Part shown: positions 23,436 to 34,586 of the stretch, piece after piece
Numbering within the stretch: position 1 is the first letter of the stretch
Layout: each line of letters opens with the position of its first letter
Source: Rachycentron canadum
Taxonomy: Eukaryota; Chordata; Actinopteri; Carangiformes; Rachycentridae
Direction of reading: 5' to 3'
Length of the DNA stretch: 64,000 nucleotides
Assembly: GCA_038496675.1 (NCBI GenBank)
Contig: CM076660.1
Span: 12,116,514-12,180,513 of the forward strand
Translations under genes and position numbers: made by a program
Notes under the pieces: model-generated
Database searches by the model: none
What the model saw: only the letters and a program-made list of their open reading frames with translations
Told to the model about the DNA's origin: nothing

Positions 23436-26400
23436 CTGTTGGCACATATGGATTATATTAGAGGCAGAATGAACACATCACGACACATTTTTCATCCTAC
23501 TTAATGTACCTTCTACTATAGCATATGGAATTATAAATGAATTCAAAGTCCCTCATCTGACAAACTCTCTAATGCTGTACACATAGAACGTAGTTGACCC
23601 TCTTACTTGGCACTGCGGCGTTCCACATCTGATCCACCAAAACTGCTGCGGTGCAATGAGTTTGCCAGGTGGGTGAGGTAGCGACATAATGGCTCCAACT
23701 GAGGCAATGTCTGCTGGCCCTTCAGCCCAGAGAACCACTGCACTGGCAAACAGTCCACCACCTGAAACATAGACAAGGAGAGATGAATACTCGAGCTCTG
23801 CATTACCTGGTTACTGCGTCACAAAGGGCAGAAGCTGAGCAGCATGTGCGTTTTGTCAAGTCAAGAAAAAAAGGGAAGTGGAGAGAAGCAGTGACAAGAA
23901 AATTTTGTTATAATATACAAGCATCTCTTATCCAGTTGGCTAAAAAAAAAAAAAAATCTCTATTTTTAGACATAGCAGGCAGATGATGTACTATTAAATA
24001 CAGTAAGATGCCCCTAGTATCATTTTTGAAACCTGTGAACAGATGTACAATTGCAGTTTGAATCTCTAAAGAGTGATATTTTATTTTAAATCAGAAGTTT
24101 CTCATCTCAAACTAAACCCATGAACTGAGAGAGTCCACATGTAATTGTGCCATTTGCTGCACTAGTGACGATGTGTATCCTGAAATACAGGCATCATCTC
24201 TGGAGTTAGAAGGGTTCTCATGAAAACGAAAGAAATGAAACTGCTGACTTCAAATACTTGTGATAACAGTGAAGGGCTTGTCACATGTAACATGGCTTGT
24301 CACAAGCAGTGTCAAGAATGGTGTTCAACGGTGTACGTTTTCCATTATAATTGGTTAAAAATACAGAAAAACGCACAGCAAGTGACAAATATCTTCCTCT
24401 TAAAAAGGGACTGGGAACTGTTGGGTTTCTCTCTTTACTATTGTGAGGCCTTGACCTTACTCTGCAATGTGTCTTTGAGATCATTTAAGCTGTGATTTGG
24501 TTCTATACAAAAAATTTAATTGAAATTCAATCGATCTCCTTTCGACCTTTACATTGACCCTGGGAAAGAGAAATTATATCCCTTTTAGCATTAAACAAGC
24601 AAACCACTCTTACATTTTTCACCCACAAATTTAAAACAAGTTATTCGTTGACAGACAAAGACAGGATTTAGATTTTCTATTTAACTTAAATTTAATCTGA
24701 ACAAGCCGCTGGCTACGAAAGCACTTCTGTGTTGACACTAGGGATTAAATTGCAACAAAATGGCGCACTTCTCCTACCTTCTGGCACTTCTGAACATTGT
24801 CCTCCCCCGTGTCTGTGGTCTGAAGCGCAGAGAGGATGTATCTATTCAGAGTGCTGTCTAGTGCCAGGTCCCTCAGACAGGAACTGGATAAGATACCCTC
24901 CCACTGCAGGATGTTGCCCAAAAGCTATGCAAAGAGGGGACAAGAGCAACACAACAGTGTGAGGCGTCAATATCCAATTGGTTAGCTGCCACAGCTATCA
25001 GCCACTATCAGTGGTTGCAACACAAACCATATTGTGTACATGCACACACACATCGAGTCATAGTTTATGAGGTTCCGGTCAACAAAAGAGTGGCAGGTGA
25101 CTTAATATAGGCAAAGTAAATCCATCCAACAGTTTTCTGAAATGATTCTCTTACATCTCAACTGATACACTTCCATCGAACAAATGTATCTTACTGCAGC
25201 TCACTATCAAACCCCATGAATTTTCTTGGTCTCTTCCTCTAAACATTCAGATTAGATTCAGAGGAGGACTATGAGTCAGCACATACCTTCACACAGGACC
25301 AAAACTGCCTCTGGTAGAATAAATAAGGGCCGCTGTTCTTGTTTTCCAACACACTAAATAGAAGCAAAATAGACTTTAAATCACTTATCAAGCATCATCA
25401 TAAAGAGGAAAAAAAAAAAAAAGAAAAAAAAAAAGGTCCAAAACTAACACTAATTATAACAATCGAGTGACTTACTTTTTGGGGTAGAGTGGAAGGAAGA
25501 CATCTTCGTCCAGAGTCCGCCTGGTTCTTAAGACGACTGTTTTCAAAAGCTCCTGATGGAGAAAACAAGGAAACTGAGATGACAATAATTCTACCACAAG
25601 AGCCAAAACAGTCTATTATTATACAGACAAAGAAGAGTATGTGTATGTAGGTAGTAAGAGCCTGGACAGTACCTGCGTGTATCGATTGTCCCCATGCAGC
25701 ACAGTGGGGTAACCTTTCATTAGTCGGTGAATGAAGCCCACCAGCCTGGCTGTTTGACTGCTTGACAGCGGGTCCCACACTTGCTCTGCCAGGACTGACA
25801 CACACACAAACCATTTCATAAATAAAGATGACTTTTCTTGCACTGACCTGCATTATTTTGCCAAGGTTATGTTTTGGCGCATGCTAGGTGCAGCTGTATG
25901 GGTTTGTCTTACCTGTCAGTTTAGAGAGGATGACCTTCTCCACGATAGCAGGCAGAAGACTGATATCCCCATCTCCCTTCTGCAACGTGCTGTGCTCTTC
26001 AAAGCCGTAAAACAACAGTGACTCAAACCAGAGCATGTACTCAAAGTTTGCACACTGTGCCTGCAGTGACAAAGTGGATTTCAGAATTTTCCACTCCAAT
26101 TTCAAAAAGGAAAATGTTACACCTAAGGCACACATACATATCGTACCTCGAGAGGGTTCCACGATATCAGCTGTAGGCGCACTAAAGGGTTAAAGAGTTT
26201 GGGCAGACAGAGGCCAATGTAAGCATCTCTGTAGCAGTCAGCATAGTCTCTCCTCCACACCTCGAAATGGGATTTGATGCAGTCAAGAGAATGAAAGTCC
26301 TCCACCACGTCCTCAAACACTTTCTTACATTCCCTGATGATACGATCTGGATGGGACGAAAGGCAGGAGCTTCAGAATGCTTCATGTGCGATATGCGAAA

Positions 26401-29400
26401 AAACATCAACAACAAATTTGCCAGTTCTCCTCAATATGGTCAATACTGTAATTTTTGTAGCAATTCAGCAATGAACCTCTCTCCATGTTGAAGCTGGTGA
26501 TGTCAGTAGATGTCTCCTCATCGTCAGATGATAAGCCTTCTTTATGTTCAGCCCTCTTTCCATTCTGCTCTCGAGCTTGTCGCCGTCGAGTTCTGTGAAC
26601 CCACGACCACAGAGCCAGACAATTAAAGCCAATGTCGAACTGTTTATTTGTGATTAGCCACTTTACGAAACTGAGATAGGATCAGGGTTTTTTTTTTCTT
26701 AAAGCAAAGAGGGCTAAACTCAGATGTCAGTTTTTTACATTTTGTGGTCTGATAAGCACAAACTATCTATGGAAACTATAGAGCCTGGAAATCCTGGAAA
26801 AATGTCTCTAAATACAAACGAGTTTCATACCGTCGTGCTTCTCTTTCTGCTATCCTCCTCTGACGACTGTGCTCTTGGTATGCTGCACGGTCTCGACCAA
26901 ACGAGTCTAAATTAGGAGCCATGACAGCTTTATCTGTAAGAGACAGGAGCCATTTTACAACCAGTAATGAAAAGTAGAGACAACCCATAACCTATTTCTG
27001 ATTTTTTTCATTCAACAACTTTGAACTCTGAACTCTCAGAAAGTGTGTTAAAATATTGTATAATCTAAAAATCCTAAAAATAAATTGGATGAGAAAGATA
27101 AGTATGTGGCAAAAAGGACTGTTTTAAGATTGTGAATCAAGAATAAATATTTACCTAAAACTCCTCCTACTGTAGTAGGTAACCCCAGCAATACATGATA
27201 TTTGTTACAAATAATTTTGGTATCATTCATTGTCTAGTCACCTACCTGTTTGCAACCTCCTACATGTTACAGTGAAAGTGACAGATGACAAGTCACTACA
27301 TGTTTTTGTCATCTTACTTAGCGACTCATTGCTTGCACTGAGTTACAGCCAGCTGACTGAGACTCAGCCATTAAAAGAGCAGCCACAACAGCTCCTCCAA
27401 TAAAACATGTCCCATGTAGATACATGCTCACGCACCCAAAATCACACCTCAATTAGCTGTAATCACACTCATGAAGGAAACAAAACAGAGGTAGTGGGAA
27501 ATAAGAATGTGAACAACACACACACACTCACATACAGAGAACTAACGAGGCCGTTCAAATAAATCATAAAAACCTTCAAGATGGACTGACTTGAAAGGCT
27601 TGCAAACTCCGACGATTCATCTTTAATATCATCCTGTCTTCTCTGGACAAGTCGTGAGGCCCGTTGCCTTAGTAACTGGTGCATGGCAGCCTCCAGCTCC
27701 AGGACAGCAGGCACCTGAAAGATATGATGCCTTCTGTGACCTCTGACCCAAACAAAAGTGGGGCTCCGAGTCACAGGGATGTCTTTCTGGAGCATGATGG
27801 ACAATAAAATACTGGAACCAAAATATCACAAGTGTCGGGTGAAAGCCTGGTAACTATAAAATGTCTATTTCCGTGAAGTTAAGCTCGAATGCTACAGATT
27901 TAAGAGCAGCCAAACCAAGTTAAAGGCCAAGTGAAATGCCTTGTGCGGTTAATGCATTAAAATAAAAAAACTGCAGTTAAAAGGTTTTTACCCAACAGTG
28001 ATACTTTAATGTTCCAGTCATGATGTTCATGACGTAATAAGGGACTCCATATTAAGTCACGCTGATAATGGATGGTTAGTGTCCTGTTCCCATCACAATG
28101 TTCTGTGCACTCAGTCACCTAATAGGGTTAAAATGGACATTAGTGTAGTCGAGGAAACATGTTGGCAGGCCAGTTCTCTCTTCTTTCCATGTAGCTGCTG
28201 CTCTGCTGCTGCAGGATCAAGACCAAGTTATTCTGTTTGGACATGCGTTTACTATGTAGCTATAGGAGTACAAAAACATAGTTTGTGTCAGAGGTGTTAT
28301 TTCTTCATCATTAAACTGGACTTATCCTCTTTTACAGACCTCTTGTGTATATATTTAGCTCCACCACTATATTGGATTCTTGTAAAGTACCAGCTTATCT
28401 TACAATAACTTTATGTACTTGTTGTAGGAATAATAATAATAAATAATAATAAATTAATTCTGTTTTTTTAAAAAAAACTGACATTGTTAGGCAATGCAAT
28501 TCGTCAAGAACTAAGAGTATTTTCCATCTACGAAAACATCTTGCTGAGATATAGATCAAAGTAATATTTGTGACTAAAATTAGAACAGTTGTGAAGCAAT
28601 CAGGAAATACACAGAGCATCTACAGTAAGTAATGTGCAGTCAAATTGGCTTGTCAGTATTGTTAACGAGCGATAATAATAGGTGCTGAAAAATTAACCAC
28701 AAAACAATATAAATAGGCCTTTTATGATTCTCAATTAAAGCTTCAAAATACAGATTTTTATTAGACTCTATGAGAATCCACATTAAGTGGTCAGAGATCA
28801 CACAGACACAAAACAGAAAACAGCTAATCGGACAGCAGATAAATTCTCCCTTACCTTTTCACTGAAACACTCAAGCAAGTCTCCAACATACCCTCGCATC
28901 TCTTGCAAGAATTTATATTGATCTGCATTGTCATTGGATGAGCCCTCCAGCTGCTGTATGGTGCTCTCAGAGGCAGCTAGGTCTTCTTCAATCTGTTTGT
29001 AGCGCTTGGCATTTGTGTTGTGGCCTGCATGCATTTGGTTGAGTCTACAGACACATAACATACAGGAAAAGACAGTAAGAAAAGATGACTTAGATGGGGC
29101 AGAGGAAAAACAAAGCTACTCTAATTTTACTGACAGACATTTAGTATGCAGGAAATAATTGTTTTTCATAATATGTTTTCGTGTGCACCCATTAAATAAA
29201 CACATCATGAAAATGGATTTATGAGGAGATAAAGAGCTGAACAGGAGTTGTAATTAGGGTTACTAATGTAATCCCCCCTTCAGACCTCCTCATTCCCTCT
29301 TTGGCACTTAGATCTGTGGACAGCTTTGCTGGGTCTTCAGGACCATAGTACACAGAGATGGCAGCAGCTGAAGCTGGAGACTGATATTAGATGTTGCTGC

Positions 29401-32400
29401 AGTCTTCCACTGAACCTACCTATCCTGCAGGCGTTTCTTTACCAGATCAATGGATACCGGGGTTAGATCACTAATAGGGGCCCCAAAGTGAACAGAGCCA
29501 TTGTCTGCTCGGCCAGTTGGTTTTCCAGTCTGTGGGGCCACGGTACTGTAGGTGAAAGGCATGCTGTAGGAAGAGCCATAAGGCTGGGTCTCATAGCTGT
29601 TCTGGTAGTAGACTGTGTTGTCCTCTGGCTGGTTGCTCTGGACCTGGTCATTAGAAACAACAAATATTAAGGCTAACTATTGGCCAAAGACTTTAACAAT
29701 TACCATGAGATTTAAATGAATCATTTGTTCAAGGGTTTTCAAAGTGTGGATAAGCGAGCCTCCCACAGAGTATTAAAACAGCAGGGCAGATTTACTGGGT
29801 AATAAGAGAACACTTCTCTACAGGACCTCATGCGTCATGGATGCTTGGTGCAACAGACAATATGCCACAAAAAAGCTGGGACCTCCTACAGGCTGAATTC
29901 TAATGTTTCACTGGACTTCTCCCAACAACTTCAGCACACTCTACTGGTGCAGAAGAGTGTATATGCTCTGTGTGCCCAGTCATAGGCGCATACTGACAAC
30001 ACATCCTTTAAGTCGCCAGTGAGATATTCTGCTGCTAATTTTTTTTTTTTTTTTAAATCAGTAACTTTACACTGCCTTGATGCAATGCACCATACCTCAT
30101 TTTAAGACCAACATGCCAATAGTTGCTCAGAAGGGCAAAGTGTAATTGCTGTTTAATCAACTTAGGCCCTGGACAGGAAGATGCCTGCATTGGTTTGAAA
30201 CTTGTCCAACCAAAGAAATATTTGGCATTTTTTCCTAATAAATACTTCTTAAATACTACTTGTATTTAATAATTACTTTTTTGGTAAATCATATAATTGT
30301 TTGAGTGACTAATTGTTTCAGAACTACAACCCATAATAATGACAATCTGTCAGACGTGATAGAATAATAGCACCACAGGATGAAACAATAAGAAAATCTG
30401 AGCATATAAAAGCATATATCACCCATTATCAAAAGGAATCTTACCTGGGGTATGCTGATTCCTTTTCTAATCTGCTCCTGCTCCCAACGGCTCACTTCCT
30501 CATCCTGTCCTGCATCCAGTGCCTCGTCATCACTACCCTCGATACCTGTATGTGTTAGGCATGTCTTTGAGACAGTTGATTTACAACAATATCAATTTAT
30601 AGCTAGTTAGTGCACCACAATCACATGGTACCTATCTCCTCAGCTATCTTTTGTCTCTGGCTTTTGTTCCTGACTCCACTGAAGCGGATCCTCTTCTCTT
30701 CCTCATCTTCGTCATCACTAACATCTTGGTCTTCCCGCACGAGACGTTTCTTGGGAGCCTCTGTCTCCACCAGTGGAGCTTCACCTCCGAGTTCTCTGGC
30801 CAGTTGTCGTCGCTTTCTGGCAGCATGGATGAAAGCTGCATCTGGGATCTCCCCTAGAATGAGAGATAAACAAGTCTTGATTTGAGTACAAGGGTTGCAC
30901 AATTCAGAAAGTCTCACAATTTCATTTTGATTCTGGTGCACAGGATTTGACTAAATATCAATTAGTCATATATAATGTGACAAAATATGTTTCATATATT
31001 TTTATATATGATTGTCAGAGGTGTAGTGTGTGTTTAAGCACTGAAGCGCATTAACTTGGGGTTTATTTTGAAGGTTATGTAACCACTGTTCCCACAGTGG
31101 CAAGTTTACATAGTCATCACATGATCAAATATTAGACTAACTTTATGAACAGTTTCATCAGAACATGGTGCTCCATAAGCCAAACATCCAGCTGCGTAGT
31201 GTTGGATGATACTACGATGTGGTAGGTTGTTATTAGAGTGCCGTTACACAGCAAGACAACAAACATGACAAGTAGTTTGTGTTTTGAATTCCAGTGACTT
31301 GTGAAGAACAAGTGAAGCATCCATTCTGAGGAAATGTTGCAGTGCAGGCAGAGGCCAAATGAAGCTAATAGGCTCAGTTATGAAAACACGAGCACTGTGG
31401 AAGCAGCATAAGCTGTAGCAGTGTTCATGGATTGACTTTGTCAATGTTTCTTTGTAAATCCATCACAAATAAAGAAACATCAGAAAAGTGAATCATGAAT
31501 GTAAGTAAAGAAGTCCCTTTTCATTTTGACTAATAATGATTGAATTCCCTGCCAACAAGTTTTAAGGTGGATTGTATTCTTGTGCCCTTTACATTTTGCA
31601 TTGCTTGCAGATGGTCACTCAGTTGGTCACACTGTGTGTTCTTCTTGCTCATCCAAGTATGTGAATGGAAACTGACAGTGCCATCTATAGAATTGGTATG
31701 CTACACTCAAGTCAGGAAAAAATGTGACCTCGCTCTGTTACCCATTTTGAATCGGTAGAGAGATTTCTGGTGTGTGAATCAATTTTTTTTCTAAACTTCT
31801 CATAAGTACATCTAAGTAAAAATTCTCTCAGTTAATTATAATTTTTTTTTTTTTTTTTTTTTTTTAAATCAGAATATGAAATTGTAAAATCCAAACTCAC
31901 TTTTTCGTTCAATAAAACACACTGGAAAAGTTATTAACAAGATCATGATTAAGAACATTCTTTGCAAAAGTGCTCAGGTGAGTGTTGGACCAGTAGTGCC
32001 TGTGATGTCAGTCAGTCATTTAAACTAAGGTGTATGTGCACAATACCTGGTCTTAGGCTGCCGAGGGAGGAAAGTGTGTTAAAAGATGCTCCAGCGTTGT
32101 TGCTCTTGGACACTTGACTATGTGCCTGACCACCTTGGTTCTTTGCCTCTTCCTCCTGCTCATCAGCACTGTCCACCTCCATTTCTTCCTCCCCCTGCTC
32201 ACTACCTGCTCTGCTAGTGACTTCCTCTTTGATGGCAACTGAAGGCTGAAGTGGTGCATCTAGGAAAACAGGACACAGATGAGCAAACACGATAGCTGAT
32301 GAGTATATTCCAGGCTTTAATATCAGTGTGGGATTGCAGGTTCTGCACATAATTAAACTGATTCCCACAGAACACCCGAATCCAGCAGGACTATTGCAAA

Positions 32401-34214
32401 TGGAAGTGCCAGTGATGTCACTGTTAACAAATGTAACACTCAGGATCCTCAGACAGGTAATGGTAACATTACTGAGGTAAAGCAGAAGACAAAAGTCAAG
32501 TTTCAGGCCAACTGGCTAAAAATATCTGTGACTTCACTGTAACAATGGTGAAATGACCTGAGCTGCTAAATTTGTAAAATGCACTGTGGTGACCTGTGCT
32601 GCACCATTAATTAAAAGTAAAATGTCAACTGTAAATGGCCACTCAGAGGGTTCTTCCTCATACAGGACCTTTGAAAAGAATAGGGCACATTCAGCAAAGA
32701 CTGTGATGTCGAGTGGATTCAGCACAAACAGTATTAATACTAAATTTATAAATTCACAGAGTTAATACAAGTCCCACCATTTAAAAAAAAAACAAAACAA
32801 AACACCAAAACACACTTATATTGGCTGTTCTTCCATTTATTATTAATTAATATTTCCATAAATGTATGTCCCTAACCTCATGTAATAAATAATATAAATC
32901 TGAGATTTCATTTGGAAAACAGGCGATGCAATGTTAGAGTCGTTAGCTCTGTCACCTCACAGCGAGAAGGTTTTGGGTTTGACTTCCTGGGACCTTTCTG
33001 TGTGGAGTTTGCATGTTTTCTTGTGCCTGTGCAGATTCCCTCCAGCTTCCTCCCACAGTTCAAACGCATGCATTTTGAGTTAACTGGCGACTCTAAATTG
33101 TATGTGGATCTGTATGTCTCTATATATCGGCCCTGTGGTAGATCTGGCCAGGGTGTTAACCTGCCCTTGCCCAATGTCAACTGGGATTGGCTCCAGCACC
33201 CCTGCAAACCAGCACAGATAAGCGGTATAGATAATGGATGGATGCATAATTTGGGAAAAGAACAATGCTGATCCATAATTCAGCTATACCATCTTCCCCT
33301 AGATGCCCCAATGTAATGTAGTATAAAAGGTATAATTCATAACATCCTACAGTGACATCACCTGTAAAATAATCACCTTCTGTCCCACCCCTGTTCAGAG
33401 ATTTTGAGTATTTTGGTGGGGCACATTGTCACAGTTTAAACATATATACCAGGCCGGTCATCAATGAGTACCATGACAGCAGAGAGATGACAGGTGATGT
33501 ATCATGAACAGTGTGCTGACTCCCACCTGATTTTGTTTCCTGTTTGACATATCCAGACCTCTCCAGATCCTCCTTGTATTCCTTCTTCAGCTGTTTCACA
33601 ATCTTCTTACTGTGGTTGGATTTCTTCACCCTGAACACCTCGGATCCTTCTGTTTACCAACAAGTCATGAAAGCATAAAGTGAGTGGGGAGTCAACTTAA
33701 CCATGTACATCACATCACTATGCAAGTTATGTTGTTGGTCAAATGAATGATCTCTAGTTAGGTGAAGTACTTATCTACAACGCTTTATGCAACTGTAAAT
33801 ACGACTTCTGTATCCTCGGGTAACGTTAGCACTGGACAGGACAACACGTTTTCTTCAGCTAAGATTAGTTAGCTAGCTCACTTAGCATCGGTTTACCATG
33901 TTACCTTCTTCATCGTTGAAACTCAATAAACTGGCTTTCGTGGGTCCTGGCACCGCAGCGGCCTCTTTCACTTTCTTTTCTCTCTTTACAGCTCGTACAC
34001 TGCTAAGGTTGGCCTGAAAGCCGTTGCTGTGATAGCTCTCCGTGCTGCTCGGTGCACCGGCAACGCTGTTATTGTAAGTCTCCATAAACGGGATTTCTTC
34101 CACCACAGGCCCGAGCGATGTCGGCGCCAGCGGAGGCGGCTGACTCTCCTCCAGCTCGTCCTCGTCGGACTCATTTCTCCGTCGAAAGTTAGCTCGTTTC
34201 GCCTTTTTAAACAT
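23315..34214 (-). CDS. paxbp1: PAX3- and PAX7-binding protein 1 (GCFC1), whole coding span
   Basis: This is a nuclear GCFC-family protein. In mammals it links PAX3/PAX7 to histone H3K4 methyltransferase complexes and is related to spliceosome-disassembly partners of TFIP11. Eighteen coding exons join in phase to 2763 bases, 920 residues; human PAXBP1 has 917. Order: a basic, acidic and proline-rich N terminus (1-103); SEVFRVKK and KKEYKEDLE; an acidic linker (145-215); GEIPDAAFIHAARKRRQLAR; VSRWEQEQIRKGI; a coiled-coil-prone stretch (about 390-440) before YKFLQEMRGYVGDLLECFSE; RASRLVQRRQDDIKDESSEF; APNLDSFGRDRA; then the GCFC region with DAYIGLCLPKLFNPLVRLQL, MLWFESLLFYG and KNSGPYLFYQRQFW. 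These match PAXBP1, not GCFC2. The start codon aligns with the human N terminus (MFRKARR versus MFKKAKR). Confidence 0.96.
23607..23761 (-). CDS. paxbp1: paxbp1 coding exon 17
   Basis: The acceptor is ATGTTTCAG and the donor GTAAGA. Encodes residues 830-880: VVDCLPVQWFSGLKGQQTLP, then LEPLCRYLTHLANSLHRSS and GSDVERRSA. Confidence 0.95.
24778..24924 (-). CDS. paxbp1: paxbp1 coding exon 16
   Basis: The acceptor is TTGCATAG and the donor GTAGGA. Encodes residues 781-829: LLGNILQWEGILSSSCLRDL, then LNRYILSALQTTDTGEDN. Confidence 0.94.
25287..25353 (-). CDS. paxbp1: paxbp1 coding exon 15
   Basis: The acceptor is TCTATTTAG and the donor GTATGT. Encodes residues 758-780: VLENKNSGPYLFYQRQFW. A 67-base exon with no long open frame of its own. 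Confidence 0.94.
25476..25552 (-). CDS. paxbp1: paxbp1 coding exon 14
   Basis: The acceptor is CTCCATCAG and the donor GTAAGT. Encodes residues 733-757: ELLKTVVLRTRRTLDEDVFL, then PLYPK. A 77-base exon confirmed by phase and homology. Confidence 0.93.
25673..25794 (-). CDS. paxbp1: paxbp1 coding exon 13
   Basis: The acceptor is GTGTGTCAG and the donor GTACTG. Encodes residues 692-732: VLAEQVWDPLSSSQTARLVG, then HRLMKGYPTVLHGDNRYTQ. Confidence 0.94.
25913..26060 (-). CDS. paxbp1: paxbp1 coding exon 12
   Basis: The acceptor is CACTGCAG and the donor GTAAGA. Encodes residues 643-691: FEYMLWFESLLFYGFEE and SLLPAIVEKVILSKLT. Confidence 0.95.
26147..26346 (-). CDS. paxbp1: paxbp1 coding exon 11, start of the GCFC domain
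   Basis: The acceptor is CCATCCAG and the donor GTACGA. Encodes residues 576-642: VFEDVVEDFHSLDCIKSHFE, then YRDAYIGLCLPKLFNPLVRL, the best-conserved run of the GCFC domain. Confidence 0.95.
26477..26592 (-). CDS. paxbp1: paxbp1 coding exon 10
   Basis: The acceptor is GGTTCACAG. The donor GTTCAT is weak but is the in-frame choice. Encodes residues 537-575: RTRRRQAREQNGKRAEHKEG, then LSSDDEETSTDITSFNMER. Confidence 0.92.
26831..26933 (-). CDS. paxbp1: paxbp1 coding exon 9
   Basis: The acceptor is TCTTACAG and the donor GTATGA. Encodes residues 503-536: NKAVMAPNLDSFGRDRAAYQ and RRIAEREAR. Confidence 0.95.
27591..27714 (-). CDS. paxbp1: paxbp1 coding exon 8
   Basis: The acceptor is TCTTTCAG and the donor GTCAGT. 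Encodes residues 462-502: VPAVLELEAAMHQLLRQRAS, then RLVQRRQDDIKDESSEFASL. Confidence 0.95.
28855..29044 (-). CDS. paxbp1: paxbp1 coding exon 7
   Basis: The acceptor is TGTCTGTAG and the donor GTAAGG. Encodes residues 398-461: a predicted helical stretch, LEGSSNDNADQYKFLQEMRG, and YVGDLLECFSEK. Confidence 0.95.
29420..29643 (-). CDS. paxbp1: paxbp1 coding exon 6
   Basis: The acceptor is AATGACCAG and the donor GTAGGT. Encodes residues 324-397, with a tyrosine- and serine-rich stretch (VYYQNSYETQPYGSSYSMPF) and then LTPVSIDLVKKRLQD. Confidence 0.93.
30445..30545 (-). CDS. paxbp1: paxbp1 coding exon 5
   Basis: The acceptor is CATACAG and the donor GTAAGA. Encodes residues 290-323: IEGSDDEALDAGQDEEVSRW, then EQEQIRKGISIPQ. 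Confidence 0.94.
30632..30853 (-). CDS. paxbp1: paxbp1 coding exon 4
   Basis: The acceptor is CATTCTAG and the donor GTACCA. Encodes residues 216-289: GEIPDAAFIHAARKRRQLA, KKRLVREDQDVSDDEDEEEK and KSQRQKIAEEIG. Confidence 0.95.
32047..32259 (-). CDS. paxbp1: paxbp1 coding exon 3
   Basis: The acceptor is TTTTCCTAG and the donor GTATTG. Encodes residues 145-215, a glutamate-rich low-complexity linker (GEEEMEVDSADEQEEEAKN), ending FNTLSSLGSLRP ahead of the conserved GEIPDAAFIHAARK. Confidence 0.93.
32925..33245 (+). repeat. Degenerate tRNA-headed (SINE-like) teleost repeat
   Basis: The block reads through a TCACCTCACAGCGAGAAGG head and a GGTTTGACTTCC B-box-like motif. It continues with GTGGAGTTTGCATG, TCCTCCCACAG, GACTCTAAATTG and GGGATTGGCTCCAGCACCCC, and ends in AGATAATGGATGGATG. 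This motif order is that of an abundant fish interspersed repeat. The copy is mutated. The open frames of about 120 codons on both strands here are by-products. Confidence 0.8.
33527..33649 (-). CDS. paxbp1: paxbp1 coding exon 2
   Basis: The acceptor is GTAAACAG and the donor GTGGGA. Encodes residues 104-144 with GSEVFRVKKSNHSKKIVK and KKEYKEDLER, strongly conserved with human. Confidence 0.95.
33905..34214 (-). CDS. paxbp1: paxbp1 coding exon 1
   Basis: Starts at ATG 34214-34212; donor GTAACA. Encodes residues 1-103: MFKKAKRANFRRRNESDEDE, a proline-rich stretch, a basic KREKKVKE patch, and TKASLLSFNDEE just before the splice. Confidence 0.95.
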
Positions 34215-34400
34215 TGTGTGTCTCCGTTAAATGCACCAATCTGCGGTCAATCGTAGGACACCTTACAGCTGCAGTTGGAGCCAAAATAAATTACCCTCAC
34301 ATCGCCAGTCAGCCATTTTCTGTCTGATGTTGTGTTTCTTCTTCGTCTTCAAAAAAAAAAAAAAAAAAGAGAGAGAAGAAGCTGAGTGCGGAACATGCGT
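34215..34400 (-). promoter_or_regulatory. paxbp1: paxbp1 promoter and 5' UTR region
   Basis: A CG-containing region just upstream of the start codon. On the minus strand AAAATGGCTGAC (about 34308-34319) resembles a YY1 site, which often sits at housekeeping transcription starts. If transcription starts upstream of it, an ATG in that motif and an ATGTGA start-stop (34302-34297) would lie in the leader. A run of A (about 34350-34368) bounds it upstream. Confidence 0.45.
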
Positions 34401-34483
34401 CCCCGGCACATCACTGCCCTCAACCGGTCAAAAATAGTATCGATCCGCATATTGGTCGCTACTACTATATGTACTATATGTAG

Positions 34484-34586
<103 letters not shown>

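Larger units (their letters stand above)
23436..33904 (-). other. paxbp1: paxbp1 introns
   Basis: Seventeen introns lie between the exons listed. The largest are 27715-28854, 30854-32046 and 32260-33526. They contain A/T homopolymers (for example T run 31842-31865), short ORFs without family resemblance and the interspersed repeat at 32925-33245. Nothing else recognisable was seen. Confidence 0.75.

Noticed and set aside
25398..25853. Minus-strand frame of 151 codons
   Set aside because: It runs through introns and across paxbp1 exons 13 and 14 in a frame other than the coding one; the true exons there are 25673-25794 and 25476-25552.
32908..33276. Overlapping frames of about 120 codons on both strands
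   Set aside because: They lie in a degenerate interspersed repeat and have no protein resemblance.
23315..34214. Assignment to GCFC2
   Set aside because: The N terminus, YKFLQEMRGYV and APNLDSFGRDRA fit PAXBP1, as does the 920-residue length.
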